DNA of 64,000 nt from Notolepis coatsorum (lineage: Eukaryota > Chordata > Actinopteri > Aulopiformes > Paralepididae): the NCBI GenBank assembly GCA_963971535.1, contig OZ020594.1:119456983-119520982 (forward strand), written 5' to 3'. This document shows, in pieces, positions 34,025 through 44,700 of the stretch (the stretch's first letter is position 1; every line of letters begins with the position of its first letter). The translations under genes and the position numbers were made by a program. Under the pieces are notes generated by a model, which worked only from the letters and a program-made list of their open reading frames with translations, was not told the DNA's origin and did no database searches.

Positions 34025-34190
34025 ACCATCCAACAGGGGGCGGTATTGAGGCGTTGCAATCTCAGACAGGGTGCCGCTGCAGACCGGAGGGAGGCTGGAT
34101 GAATTATGAATGCCATGGCGAAAAAATGAAATATTGATCCCAAAAACGATTTACGCCGTTGTTGCTGTTGCTATTTTACAATTAACTATA
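34025..34190. mobile_element. Fragment related to the 13.5-15.5 kb element
   Basis: GGCGGTATTGAGG, GATGAATTATGAATG and CCGTTGTTGCTGTTGCTATT parallel 15325-15470 of the piggyBac-like candidate. No TTAA end was located. Confidence 0.4.
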
Positions 34191-34195
34191 ATGAA

Positions 34196-34480
34196 TAGGG
34201 GTGTAACGGTACGCGGATACTTATATTTCTAATGGAGTACTCAAAAGCATAATTTTCCAGCCTCAGGATTTCAGTCTGTTATTGGCTGGGCTCCGCCCAT
34301 AAGCACTTTCAGTGACAGTGTGATACATACGAGAGAGAGAGCGAGAGAGAGAGAGAGAGATGTCCCCGTAATCTAATTTTGCACACGGCCCTCGCATTAT
34401 AATGAGCTGGACAGGTGTGTATGTGTGTGTGGTAACGTGAACGCGATATCTGCCATGCGAGACTAGGCGAGGGGCTGTCG
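34196..34480. mobile_element. Solo hAT left end plus unidentified repeat
   Basis: TAGGGGTGTAACGGTACGC is a hAT-type end. The opposite end of this type (GTACCGTTACACCCCTA) occurs only at 57838-57854, too far and with different flanks. Positions 34443-34480 (ATATCTGCCATGCGAGACTA) belong to a repeat seen again at 37745-37835. A (GA)n run lies near 34335. Confidence 0.5.
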
Positions 34481-34482
34481 TC

Positions 34483-35759
34483 CAGTGTTGGGCAAGTTAC
34501 TTTAAAAAAGTAACTAGTTACAGTTACTAGTTACTTCTTCCAAAAAGTAACAAAATTACTTACTCAGTTAAAAAAAAAATTACATAAACAACATACACAA
34601 ATCTAAACTATTTTAATGTTGCTGTGGGACAAAGTGAGACTAGCCTCCAATCAAATGCCATGTAGGCTATGTAGATATTATAATTACTATGTTTATATAG
34701 TGGATCATACAAATACAAACAGAATAGATGTTTTGGAACTTTTGATATGTATTGCCCCTCAACAGGCCACAACTGGGCAACATTAAATTATGCTTGTTAA
34801 GCACTATACCAAAAATAAATAACAAATATATACTGATTGATTGAACATTTTAATTAACAGATTTCAGAATGGGTACAATACAGTACGGCTCAATACACAC
34901 AATTGTTAAGGGGATGCAGACCAGAGAAAGAGTTTCGTCTTGTTTACATCAAGGTCCCCCATTTTCAATTCATGACATTTATGACGAAAGTCTTTCTCTG
35001 GTCTGCATCCCCTTAACAATTGTATGTATTGAGCTGTATTGTACTGTACCCATTCTGCAATCTGTTAATAAACTTTTCAATCAATCAATCAATGACATAC
35101 ACAACATACAGATATAAGAAGCTAATCGAATCATCTAAACTAATCTAATCATTACATTTAAGACATGCATGACATACAGAGATATATCTCTGAGCAGCTG
35201 AAGCCTGTGCTATTAAACCAGGAAGTGCAGCACTGTTGATAAGGCTGTCAGCACTGCAGTATAGCCACTCAGTGCCCTGCGCTGCAAAGAGTGAACACAA
35301 AACACTCATGGACCCGCGGTCTCATGTTGACATTGTGTTGTTCGTTGGATTCGTTTTTGAGCTCAAAACGTACACTACACGGACCGCGGTCTCATGCTGA
35401 CTGATCAGTGATCGCTTGTCTTGTCGCGCTGTGTGTCAGACTCTGGATGCTTTAGACACCCGCCCACCTCCACCTCTGATTGGCTTACCATGACATTGTA
35501 TTCAACCTCAGCCAATAGTCAGCATGTATGCTTGGCTCGCGCACTGTCCACTAAACAAGGAAGAACATTATTGCCTCTCGGCGCAGAGATATGTCTGATG
35601 AAAGAAACAGGTTCATTCATAGTAACGCGCCGCATTTTTTTGTAGTAACGGTAACGACGTTATTAAGATTGGAAGAGTAATCCGTTAGATTACTCGTTAC
35701 TGAAAAAACGAACGCCGTTAGTAACGAAGTTACTTATAGTGCCGTTATTCCCATCACTG
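34483..35759. mobile_element. hAT non-autonomous element, 1277 bp
   Basis: Ends CAGTGTTGGGCAAGTTAC and ATTCCCATCACTG, with the perfect 8-bp duplication CTGTCGTC at 34475-34482 and 35760-35767. AGTAACTAGTTAC-type subterminal repeats. No transposase. LINE tails are nested at 34.85-35.17 kb. Confidence 0.94.
34848..35170 (-). mobile_element. LINE tail with a second LINE tail inserted in it
   Basis: A minus-strand tail (34848-34983) is cut inside CATTTATGAC by a plus-strand tail (34984-35093, ending in AATCAATCAATCAAT), after which the minus-strand sequence resumes (ATACACAACATACAGATATA). ATGAC is at both junctions. The two copies form an almost continuous ~105-bp hairpin. Confidence 0.88.
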
Positions 35760-35767
35760 CTGTCGTC

Positions 35768-36134
35768 AAATCTGAAGTGTTCGACGTTCTGACTCCTCCC
35801 CCAGCTGCAATCGTCTACTTTCGAGGCGAGCCGAAATCAATAGGCGTGTTTGAGATTGGTGAGGCGGACGCAGATCTGCGCAGTTTTTACTACGGCCTCG
35901 CCAATCGCGTTGCATGGCGGTTAGAATGTTGTCCGACTTGCTCTGGAAATCTGACTAGGCGAGCCGCGGAAATCTCATGGGAGCGAGCCACGCACAGCCT
36001 TCAGAGCCAGGCGCCACAGTACCTCTCCAGCGACTGCTCGACGCAAATGCATGATGGGAAACGACTTGCTATCATTGCGCAAAGCGCCCATTGGCTCAGA
36101 AAAGTTGCCACCGGCCACAAGAGGAAGTTATGAG
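35768..36134. other. Unidentified repeat, no gene
   Basis: AAATCTGAAGTGTTCGACGT and GACTCCTCCCCC recur at 37780-37830, so this is repetitive. The 118-codon frame at 35777-36133 has no recognisable domain and is not called. Confidence 0.5.
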
Positions 36135-36250
36135 ACGTTGTTAAGGGGATGCAGACCAGAAAAATACTTTAGTCTGGTTTACATCAGGGTGAATGAATGA
36201 AAACTGTAAACAGATTGCAGAATAGGTACAATACAGTATGGGTCCAGTCT
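36135..36250 (-). mobile_element. Two abutting LINE tail fragments
   Basis: GTTAAGGGGATGCAGACCAG (to about 36189) is followed directly by GAATGAATGAAAACTGTA and ACAGATTGCAGAATAGGTAC, two antisense pieces of the same 3' end in head-to-tail order. Confidence 0.75.
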
Positions 36251-36851
36251 ATCAGATATTTATTATTATTATTATTATTGGATACAGGAGTTTGGGTACC
36301 AAGAGCTTCTTCAAATAAAGTTATCTTATCCATCATTATTCCAAGATAAACTTCATGAACTGTCAAACAGACACCAAATTATTTTTATCAGAGTACAGAC
36401 ATTCACGCTTTACACATTCCTCATAAATGCTGTCTTAATAACCATCTCTGCAATGGAGTTTATATCAAAGTAAGTAACAATATATCAACCCCCCTGAACA
36501 AATAGTTGGTGATTGCTTCTTCAAGTTGATTCTACAGACGGACTGTTTCAATCATCGGAATTAAATAATTATAATGATAATAAATACGACAATTAAGTTT
36601 TGCATTTAGTCATGACTCAATGAGCAATCTGAGCATTACCGCTCTATGTACAGTACTTCACTAAGACGTCTGGCTCACAGTTAACCGACTAGAATAGATT
36701 AACGAATTCCATATAAATCATTCCATAAGTTCATTAACGATGCAGCAGTGATACTGTATCCTGCGCACACACACACACACACTGCTGAATCATTCTGTTT
36801 TGCCTCAATATATACTGTATATATAATTCTGTTTTGCCTCAATATACAGCG
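36251..36851. other. No gene recognised
   Basis: AT-rich sequence with (TTA)n near 36258 and (CA)n at 36766-36782. ATTCTGTTTTGCCTCAATAT occurs twice near 36792 and 36827, a 36-bp tandem duplication. Confidence 0.4.
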
Positions 36852-36859
36852 ATATTTGC

Positions 36860-37744
36860 TAGTGTTGGGTAGAGATATCGATTTTTCGATACATATCGGT
36901 TCTGAATATTTAAAAACGGTTTCAATACTCATTTCCTGCAATATCGATATTTAAGTATTCATTAAAAGATTTTTTTTTGTATAAGGAAGTTGCATTGTTC
37001 ATTTCAATACCTGTAATAGTACAGTAGTCCACACACACATGTGCATTCAGTTAAGTTGGAATATGACTGTAATACAAACAGTTCAGTTTGTCAGGTACAT
37101 GCAAGATGTGTTGACATCTGTCTGCTTGAGAAAATACCATGTTCTGCAATAAAAATGATTGAAGTGAGATGAACAGACTGAACTTTATTTTATTAGATAA
37201 AACATGTTGACAAAGTTTTACTTTGCAGTTGAAAAAAGGTAATAAATAAAATTTGATCCAAATATCTTTTTTTAAAGAAATGTCATATGTTATGATGAAT
37301 TGAAAATGGGGGACCCTGATGTAAACAAGACAAAAGTCTTTCTCTGGTCTGCATCCCCTTAACAATTGTGTGTATTGAGCTGTACTGTATTGTACCCATT
37401 CTGCAATCTGTTGATACAATTTGCAATCAATCAATCTGTTATGCTTAACACGCAGTACTATTAACTTTACTTAATTTCTAAGATTAGATGTGATGTGATC
37501 TAAAGATAAACAGGGTTTTAAAAGTGTTATATTTATCTTCTCTTATAGTACCAGAGAGAAGCTGAGGAGAATCAATCAGCAACAAAAGCAACATTTATTT
37601 AAAAATTTATATATATTTATATATTTTTTTTTTTACATTTTAAGATTGAACCTTTTTCCCTGTGTTATCGAAAATGGTATTGAATATCGATACTTTTCAA
37701 GGTATCGTATCGAAGTTTGAAATTCCAGTATCGTGACAACACTA
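36860..37744. mobile_element. hAT non-autonomous element, 885 bp
   Basis: Ends TAGTGTTGGGTAGAGATATC and TCGTGACAACACTA. The 8-bp duplication is ATATTTGC/ATATCTGC (36852-36859, 37745-37752), 7 of 8. ATCGATAT subterminal words. It sits in the repeat also cut by the 34483 hAT. A LINE tail is at 37291-37435. Confidence 0.88.
37291..37435 (+). mobile_element. LINE 3'-UTR fragment
   Basis: ATTGAAAATGGGGGACCCTG to ATTCTGCAATCTGTTGATAC and CAATCAATC: sense 3' end of the main family. Confidence 0.85.
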
Positions 37745-37840
37745 ATATCTGCCAATGCGAGACTAGGCGAGAGGCTGTATTCAAATCTGAAGTGTTCAAC
37801 GTTCTGACTCCTCCCCCGGCTGCACTCGTCTACTCTCAGA

Positions 37841-39100
37841 AGCCTGCATGTATAAAGGCCTGGGACACTAAAGGAAGCCTGCATGTATAAAGGCCTGGGA
37901 CACTAAAGGAAGCCTGCATGTATAAAGGCCTGGGACACTAAAGGAAGCCTGCATGTATAAAGGCCTGGGACACTAAAGGAAGCCTGCATGTATAAAGGCC
38001 TGGGACACTAAAGGAAGCCTACATGTATAAAGGCCTGGGACACTAAAGGAAGCCTGCATGTATAAAGGCCTGGGACACTAAAGGAAGCCTGCATGTATAA
38101 AGGCCTGGGACACTAAAGGAAGCCTGCATGTATAAAGACCTGGGACACTAAAGGAAGCCTGCATGTATAAAGGCCTGGGACACTAAAGGAAGCCTGCATG
38201 TATAAAGGCCTGGGACACTAAAGGAAGCCTGCATGTATAAAGACCTGGGACACTAAAGGAAGCCTGCATGTATAAAGGCCTGGGACACTAAAGGAAGCCT
38301 GCATGTATAAAGGCCTGGGACACTAAAGGAAGCCTGCGTGTATAAAGGCCTGGGACACTAAAGGAAGCCTGCATGTATTAAGGCCTGGGACACTAAAGGA
38401 AGCCTGCATGTATAAAGGCCTGGGACACTAAAGGAAGCCTGCGTGTATAAAGGCCTGGGACACTAAAGGAAGCCTGCATGTATAAAGGCCTGGGACACTA
38501 AAGGAAGCCTGCATGTATAAAGGCCTGGGACACTAAAGGAAGCCTGCATGTATATAGACCTGGGACACTAAAGGAAGCCTGCATGTATAAAGGCCTGGGA
38601 CACTAAAGGAAGCCTGCATGTATAAAGGCCTGGGACACTAAAGGAAGCCTGCATGTATAAAGGCCTGGGACACTAAAGGAAGCCTGCATGTATAAAGGTC
38701 TGGGACACTAAAGGAAGCCTGCATGTATAAAGACCTGGGACACTAAAGGAAGCCTGCATGTATAAAGACCTGGGAGCTGGGACACTAAAGGAAGCCTGCA
38801 TATATAAAGGTCTGGGACACTAAAGGAAGCCTGCATGTATAAAGGCCTGGGACACTAAAGGAAGCCTGCATGTATAAAGGCCTGGGACACTAAAGGAAGC
38901 CTGCATGTATAAAGGCCTGGGACACTAAAGGAAGCCTGCATGTATAAAGACCTGGGACACTAAAGGAAGCCTGCATGTATAAAGACCTGGGACACTAAAG
39001 GAAGCCTGCATGTATAAAGGCCTGGGACACTAAAGGAAGCCTGCATGTATAAAGGCCTGGGACACTAAAGGAAGCCTGCATGTATAAAGACCTGGGACAC
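37841..39100. repeat. 35-bp minisatellite, about 36 copies
   Basis: Units AGCCTGCATGTATAAAGGCC plus TGGGACACTAAAGGA. Variants: GGCC to GACC, CATG to CGTG, TATAAA to TATATA or TATTAA. One unit near 38770 has a 7-bp internal duplication (CTGGGAG). The array is very homogeneous, so it is young or recently homogenised. Confidence 0.96.
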
Positions 39101-39410
39101 ACTCTGATAACCCTCCCCAGCTCTGCCACCAATCCTGTGAAACAATGAAAAACGCAGAGCAAGTAAACAGTGTGGGGGAGGGTTGTCACAATTTTGTCAT
39201 ATCGGTCTGTCTTAGTAGTTACCTCTGTGCACATACATGTGAAATAAGGTGTTAACTAATAACTACGTTATTTATTTAGTTATATATATTATGGTTATGT
39301 TGATCTGAAAAACACATTACAAACTAATGATCAATAGTAAAACAGTAAAACACTTGTACTACGTCTGCAGCTCTTTTCTCCTTTATGACCCAAGTCGTTG
39401 AGGATGAACG

Positions 39411-39571
39411 TCAACAAGATGGCGCCGCGCTGTGCGCCTCGTTGAGCTCCGTCCAGATTGTGTTGATTTGGTTCATGTTTACTGTATGAAGCACAACCTC
39501 AGGAGGCTCATACAGAACCAAGCATTTCACTGTAATCTACTTGTACCGTATGTGATAATAAAAGTGGACTT
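39411..39571 (+). mobile_element. L2-type LINE tail
   Basis: CAAGCATTTCACTGTAATCT, TGTACCGTATGTGATAATAA and AAGTGGACTTGAA are the usual 3' end of fish L2/Maui-like retroposons. The coding part is absent. Confidence 0.65.
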
Positions 39572-39824
39572 GAAGCTACAGCTACGATCGAGCTAACAGC
39601 GGGAGCTCCCGGTATCGGGAGAAATGTAACATTTCATTGTGAACAGAATCACGTCGCTGCAGATGCTCGCAGTTAGTTGCCACGGAGACGGTAAAGTACA
39701 AACATGGAAAACATTTGGCACTTTCTACAATTAAACTGGGATTGTACAACTTCAAGGCTCCTTTCTCGCCACTTCTGCAAGGAGGAGCAATAAGAGGAAA
39801 CAATGTTTACATGTTTGTACTTAC

Positions 39825-39936
39825 AGATGTTGTGGTGTCCAGTCTGCTGTCTGGTTCCACAAGAAGAAGGTTCTGATCCAGATGTTTGAGTAGAAAGCCT
39901 TGGTCCAGTAGAGTTCCGTCACAGAGACACTTTACA
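39825..39936 (-). CDS. Internal exon of an unidentified host gene
   Basis: On the minus strand a good acceptor (TGTGTGTTTCTAG, AG at 39938-39937) and an excellent donor (ACATCT|GTAAGTAC at 39825/39824) enclose 112 bp. One frame (entering with one base) is open for 37 codons: VKCLCDGTLLDQGFLLKHLD, then QNLLLVEPDSRLDTTTS. The other two frames are quickly stopped or not consistent. The peptide looks like real globular protein. The family was not recognised. It may belong with the exons at 41.2, 26.0 and 21.3 kb on the same strand. Confidence 0.55.
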
Positions 39937-39949
39937 CTAGAAACACACA

Positions 39950-40216
39950 AAGCGTGTGTCAGTCATTCAGGAAGATGTTGTGGGTGATTCCATCCTAAGA
40001 AACGCCCCGATTCCCAAGGGCATCTCATACTCCTTTTCTGGTGCAAAAGTCCTTGATATAATTAAACATATTCCAACTATTGTGGAGCGCTATCCGTCTG
40101 CACATACAGACATTGTGCATGTGGGAGTAAATGACGTCAGAAGCAGAAAATCAACAGACCATCGCGAGACATATGGGTACATCAAACTCACCGAAGACTA
40201 TGCAGCCCTAGTGTAA
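39950..40216 (+). pseudogene. LINE ORF1 fragment, SGNH esterase-like
   Basis: The frame reads VVGDSILRNAPIPKGISYSF, then AHTDIVHVGVNDVRS and LTEDYAALV before a stop. GDSI with a following GxND block is the SGNH hydrolase signature found in ORF1 of CR1/L2-clade LINEs (established association). The next expected residues of this protein are encoded at 45280 onward on the same strand, so this copy is split. 5' truncated. Confidence 0.75.
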
Positions 40217-40433
40217 TTCCCTCTTATGCGATGATGACAGCAACACGTTCTTTATAGTACTGGTGGGATTTCTTTCAAATCCGGACGGTGAGAACTGTGA
40301 AACACATGAAATACAATAAATCACAGATCAAACAATAACAACATAAATCCATCTTATTTCTACTTGTCTCTTAGTGTCACATGTCTTTGCAATATTGTTA
40401 AACAAATTAACTTAACCTACAAAACACATTGAA
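40217..40433. other. No gene recognised
   Basis: AT-rich spacer. TGTAATTCCCTCTTATG at its start is nearly the inverse of CATAAGGGAATTACAG at 46073. Confidence 0.35.
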
Positions 40434-40760
40434 TGAATGAATGAATGAATGAAAACTTTATTTAACAGATTGCAGAATGGGTACAATACAGTACGGCTCA
40501 ATACACACAATTGTTAAGGGGATGCAGACCAGAGAAAGACGTTTGTCTTGTTTACATCAGGGTCACCCATTTTCATTTGATATTGACATTTATGACATAC
40601 ACAACATACATGCCATTTATGGCATAGGGACATACAGGTATTTAGTACTGATACATTTGTGACATAAACGGTATTCAAATATACAGTACTGTTACCCATA
40701 GATCCTGACAGAGAGTATACATATGATGGGGCGGGGACTGTACATTAGGAGGGGGTGGGT
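40434..40760 (-). mobile_element. LINE 3'-UTR fragment
   Basis: (GAAT)n then ACAGATTGCAGAATGGGTAC and the full ~300-bp antisense 3' UTR, with the ACGGCTC variant. Confidence 0.85.
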
Positions 40761-40807
40761 GGGCGGGAGAGAAATATACATGCGGTGGGGAGGAGACTGT
40801 CTGTGAA

Positions 40808-40905
40808 AACGTTATTTAACAGATTGCAGAATGGGTACAATACAGTACGGCTCAACAATACACACAATTGTTAAGGGGATGCAGACCAGAGAAAGACGTT
40901 TGTCT
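40808..40905 (-). mobile_element. LINE 3'-UTR fragment, short
   Basis: AAAACGTTATTTAACAGATT to AGAGAAAGACGTTTGTCTT, antisense. It follows the previous fragment by about 45 bp in the same orientation. Confidence 0.8.
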
Positions 40906-41039
40906 TTAAGTCCTTCTGCAATAATAACTCACTTAGCAAACATTTAGTTAGCACTTTAGCTCCATGGCTTGGGCCTACACATAGCTAACAACCACAACAC
41001 CAAAAACGTACCTTATTGGCTGCATGCAATAAGAGAGGA

Positions 41040-41100
41040 CATTATGGGGACTGTATCATCTTCTTGACCTTGTAACAATGACAATAAAGATGATTCTATT
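41040..41100 (+). mobile_element. Small L2-like tail
   Basis: TTGTAACAATGACAATAAAG followed by (ATTCT)n is typical of an L2-type 3' end. Confidence 0.5.
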
Positions 41101-41155
41101 CTATTCTATTTATCTTATGAACTCTTTACAAGAAGAAGTGAAACTATCTCTTTAC

Positions 41156-41258
41156 AAGAAGATGTGAAACTATCTCTTAAATCCGCGGAGATTGTGACAC
41201 ACGTGCGTCGGCATAAAACGTCCCCGGACACTGTGGGCTTCAACATTAGTTCCGCCAT
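41156..41258 (-). CDS. Possible first coding exon, unidentified gene
   Basis: On the minus strand ATGGCG at 41258 opens a frame reading MAELMLKPTVSGDVLCRRTC, then VTISADLRDSFTSS, with a CTT|GTAAAG donor at 41156. A 30-bp tandem duplication supplies a second copy of that donor at about 41120. The sequence is CG-containing, unlike its surroundings, as expected near a promoter. Exit phase does not match the exon at 39936 directly, so either an exon is missing or they are separate. The LINE at 41.3 kb ends about 60 bp upstream of the ATG. No family recognised. Confidence 0.3.
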
Positions 41259-41786
41259 TAAACAGCAGCATTTAGGTAGGAACCAAAAAACGGTTAGGAA
41301 CCCAAACTTAAACTGAACATTGATTGATTGATTGAAAAGTTTATTAACAGATTGCAGAATGGGTACAGTACAGTACAGCTCAATACATACAATTGTTAAG
41401 GGGATGCAGACCAGAGAAAGACTTTCGTCTTGTTTACATCAGGGTCCCCCATTTTCAATTCATCATAACATATATGACATACATGACATACAGATAGACA
41501 GTACTGCTACATCTATACATTTATGACATATCAGATTTGCAAATACAGTACTGTTTGTGATACAAAAGTGTCCAGAAAAGGAGTGTATATACATTTGGCA
41601 TAGAAACTGTACATTGGAGGAGGTTGGTTGGGTGGGGTGGGGTTGGGTGGGTTGGGTGAGGGCTGTACATTGGAGGTGGGGGGGGGGGGGGGGGGGGGGG
41701 GGGTTGGGAAGGGGACACACACACATTTTACACTGTACATTGGAATATTGACAAAGCCTTACTTGGTCATTTACTGTACAACTAGG

Positions 41787-44700
41787 TTAGGACATTTGTA
41801 GGGGCCAGTTTTGAATTGCAGTCTCACGTAGGTGTTTTTTGAGAGTGTTTTTGAAGGTGGGTAGTGATTCACATTCCTTTACAGCTTTAGGTAGGGCGTT
41901 CCACATTGATGTGGCATAATTGCGAAACGTGTTTAGTCCCTTGTTTGAGCCGAATCTGGGTTTTACATGATTTGTGGAGCTCCCTCTGGTGTTGTGATCG
42001 TGGTATTCACTGACCTTTGGGAAGTATTTTGACATGTACATGGGTACCTTGGTCGCGTAGTGTATCTTGTAGACCAGGCCCATTGCAAGTTGCTGTACTC
42101 TGTCGTCTACTCTAAGCCATCCTAGGTTGTCAAAGTGGGCAGGGGTGAGGTGGGTTCTAGGAGTCAGGTCAAGTAGTAGTCTGACTAGCTTGTTTTGAGA
42201 TGTTTGTAATTTGTTTTTTAGTGCCTTTGAGGTGCTTTGGTACCATGAGGTGCAAGCATAGTCGTAGTACCCTTGAATGAGTGCTCCTGCTAGAGTCTTC
42301 AGGGTATTCTTGTTTACCAGAGAGGAGATCCGGTACAAGAATCGCGTTCGTTGGTTGACTTTTTTTATTACATTGGATGCCATTTTGTCACAGGAAAGAT
42401 TAGCCTCTAGGATGGAACCCAGGTAGGTAATTTCATCTTTCCTTGTGATAATATTGTCACCCACTGTAACCGAGAAGCCGTCGGTCTTGCTGAGTTTGTT
42501 ATTTGAACCGAAGAGAATGGACTCTGTTTTGCCCATGTGTAATGATAGTTTGTTGTCGGCGAGCCATATGCAGATTTTGCCTAGTTCCGAGCTGAGGGCT
42601 TTTTCAACCTGTAACTTGTTCTTGTCAGAGACCAGCAGGGCTGAGTCGTCCGCAAACAGGAACAAGTTGCAGTCACAAGCTGATGACATGTCATTTGCAT
42701 AAATTAGGAATAGTAGCGGTCCTAGTATGCTTCCTTGTGGAACACCACAGCTCACTGTGAGGGGGGGGGGTAGGGTACCGTTTACTTCCACCATCTGTTC
42801 CCTCCCCTCCAGGTAGGATTGTATCCAGCTCACTGATAAACTATCAAAACCAATTGCTTTTAGCTTGTCAATCAGAATGGTGTGATTGACAGTGTCGAAG
42901 GCCTTTTGTAGGTCCAGCATGACCATGCCGCAGTATTTGCCCGCGTCCACCTCTTGTTTGATGTGGTCGTTCAAGTAGAGAAGGCATGTGTCAGTGGAGT
43001 GGGATGTTCTGAAGCCAGATTGGAATTCGTAGATTAGATTTTTTTCCGCAAGGTACTTTTCGATCTGTTCGTATACTATTTTTTCCATGACTTTCGAGAT
43101 GGATGTAAGGATAGAAACAGGGCGGTAGTTACCCGGGTCTAATTTGCTGCCCTTTTTGTGCAGGGGTGTTACTCTCGCAATTTTGAAGTCCTTGGGGACG
43201 TGTCCCTGTTTTATGGAGAGGTTTATTATGTGTGTGATGACTGGGGTGATGGCTGCTGCTGAGTCTCTGAGGAATTTGGAGGGGATGTTGTCATGGCCAG
43301 TGGCCTTGTTTGGTTGGAGGGCGCTCAGTTTTTTGAGTACATCATCTGTAGTTACTATTTCCAGTTTGAAGTCGTCTTTGTGGACGCCTAGGTTCATGTA
43401 GTATGCTACTATGTGTTCTACCCCATACTGCCCTGAGTGGGAGGGTAGTTTGTTTACCAGTGTTGTGGCTATGTTTGTGAAGAAAGTGTTTAAGTAATTG
43501 GCTACATCCAGCTTGTCTGTGATGAGCGTGTTGTCCGTCTTTATGTTTATGTTTGAGAACCTGGTTTTGAGTTTTTTACTGCAGCCTAGTTGATTGTTGA
43601 GTAATTTCCAAAGTTCACGTGGTTTATTTTTGTTTTCCTCGGTTTTGTCATTGATGAAATTTTTTTTAGCAGTTTTGATCATGGAGTTTACGTCATTTCT
43701 TAGTCTGTTTCTTTCTAGTTTGAGTTCAGTCACGTGGTCTTGGAGTTCACTGCTCGTGCTTTTGGTAAGCTTTGACTGACTTTTACGAAACTCAGAGCAT
43801 TTTTTGTCTCTGGCTTTCATAGCGGTCAGTATTTCAGTGTGCATCCATGGCTCAGCGCGATTTTTTACCCTGGTGGTTCTTAGGGGGGCCATTTTGTTTA
43901 GTATTGATGAAAATTTGGTTTTGAAGCCAAGCCAAGTTTCTTCAACCAGTGTACCATTGAGTTCATCTGACCAGTCCAGACTCTCCAGTTCAAGGTTAAA
44001 GGCCTCGCTAGAGTAGGTTTTGAGGTCTCTAGATGTGACTGTTTTGTGACAGCCAGCCTTTAGTTTTAGCTTTTTGCGGGTACAGAATATCATGTAATGA
44101 TCACTTAACCCGCATGCTATAACCCCTTTACTGGAGATCTTGGACTTGTCAGAGGTCAGTATGAGGTCAATGGTAGTCTGAGTTGATTCACATATCCTTG
44201 TGGGTTGGGTGATTAGTTGGCTGAGGCCGTGCAGATCACAAAACCTATTGAAGGATTTGAAGACGGGTGCATTTTTTTGTTGCATATCCGTGTTCCAATC
44301 CCCAATAAGAATTTTTTCCGCATCCTCAGCTCCAGCTAAGCACACATCCAGAGTATCATAAAAGCCAGTTTGATCTGGCGGTCTGTATATTGTGCCGACT
44401 AGAACAGATTTTGCCCTTTCAAATAAAATTTCCACCCATACGGTTTCAATTGTCTCATGATGAAGGTCAGTACGGGTAATGAATTTGGTGTCCTTATGTA
44501 TGTACATACAAACACCACCTCCATACTGGTTTCTGTCATTACGGACTATAGTATAGTTCTCTATTTCTATTTCAGGGTCTGTTACAGATGGATCAAGTTT
44601 AGTTTCAGTAAAGCATATTATGTCTACCTTACCGCTCATAAACAGGTTTCTTAATTCGTCCAGCTTATGCTTAATGCTGTTTACATTAAGGTGAAAGATG

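Noticed and set aside
35777..36133. 118-codon open frame
   Set aside because: No domain, and it overlaps a repeat also seen at 37780-37830.
37841..39100. CRISPR-like array of 35-bp repeats
   Set aside because: Units are contiguous with no unique spacers, and the context is vertebrate-like. It is a minisatellite. The same applies to 1432-1676, 5150-6075 and 46225-46465.
43144..43401. Plus-strand open frames inside the two LINE ORFs
   Set aside because: They are antisense shadows of the LINE protein, repeated at 53293-53565 in the other copy.
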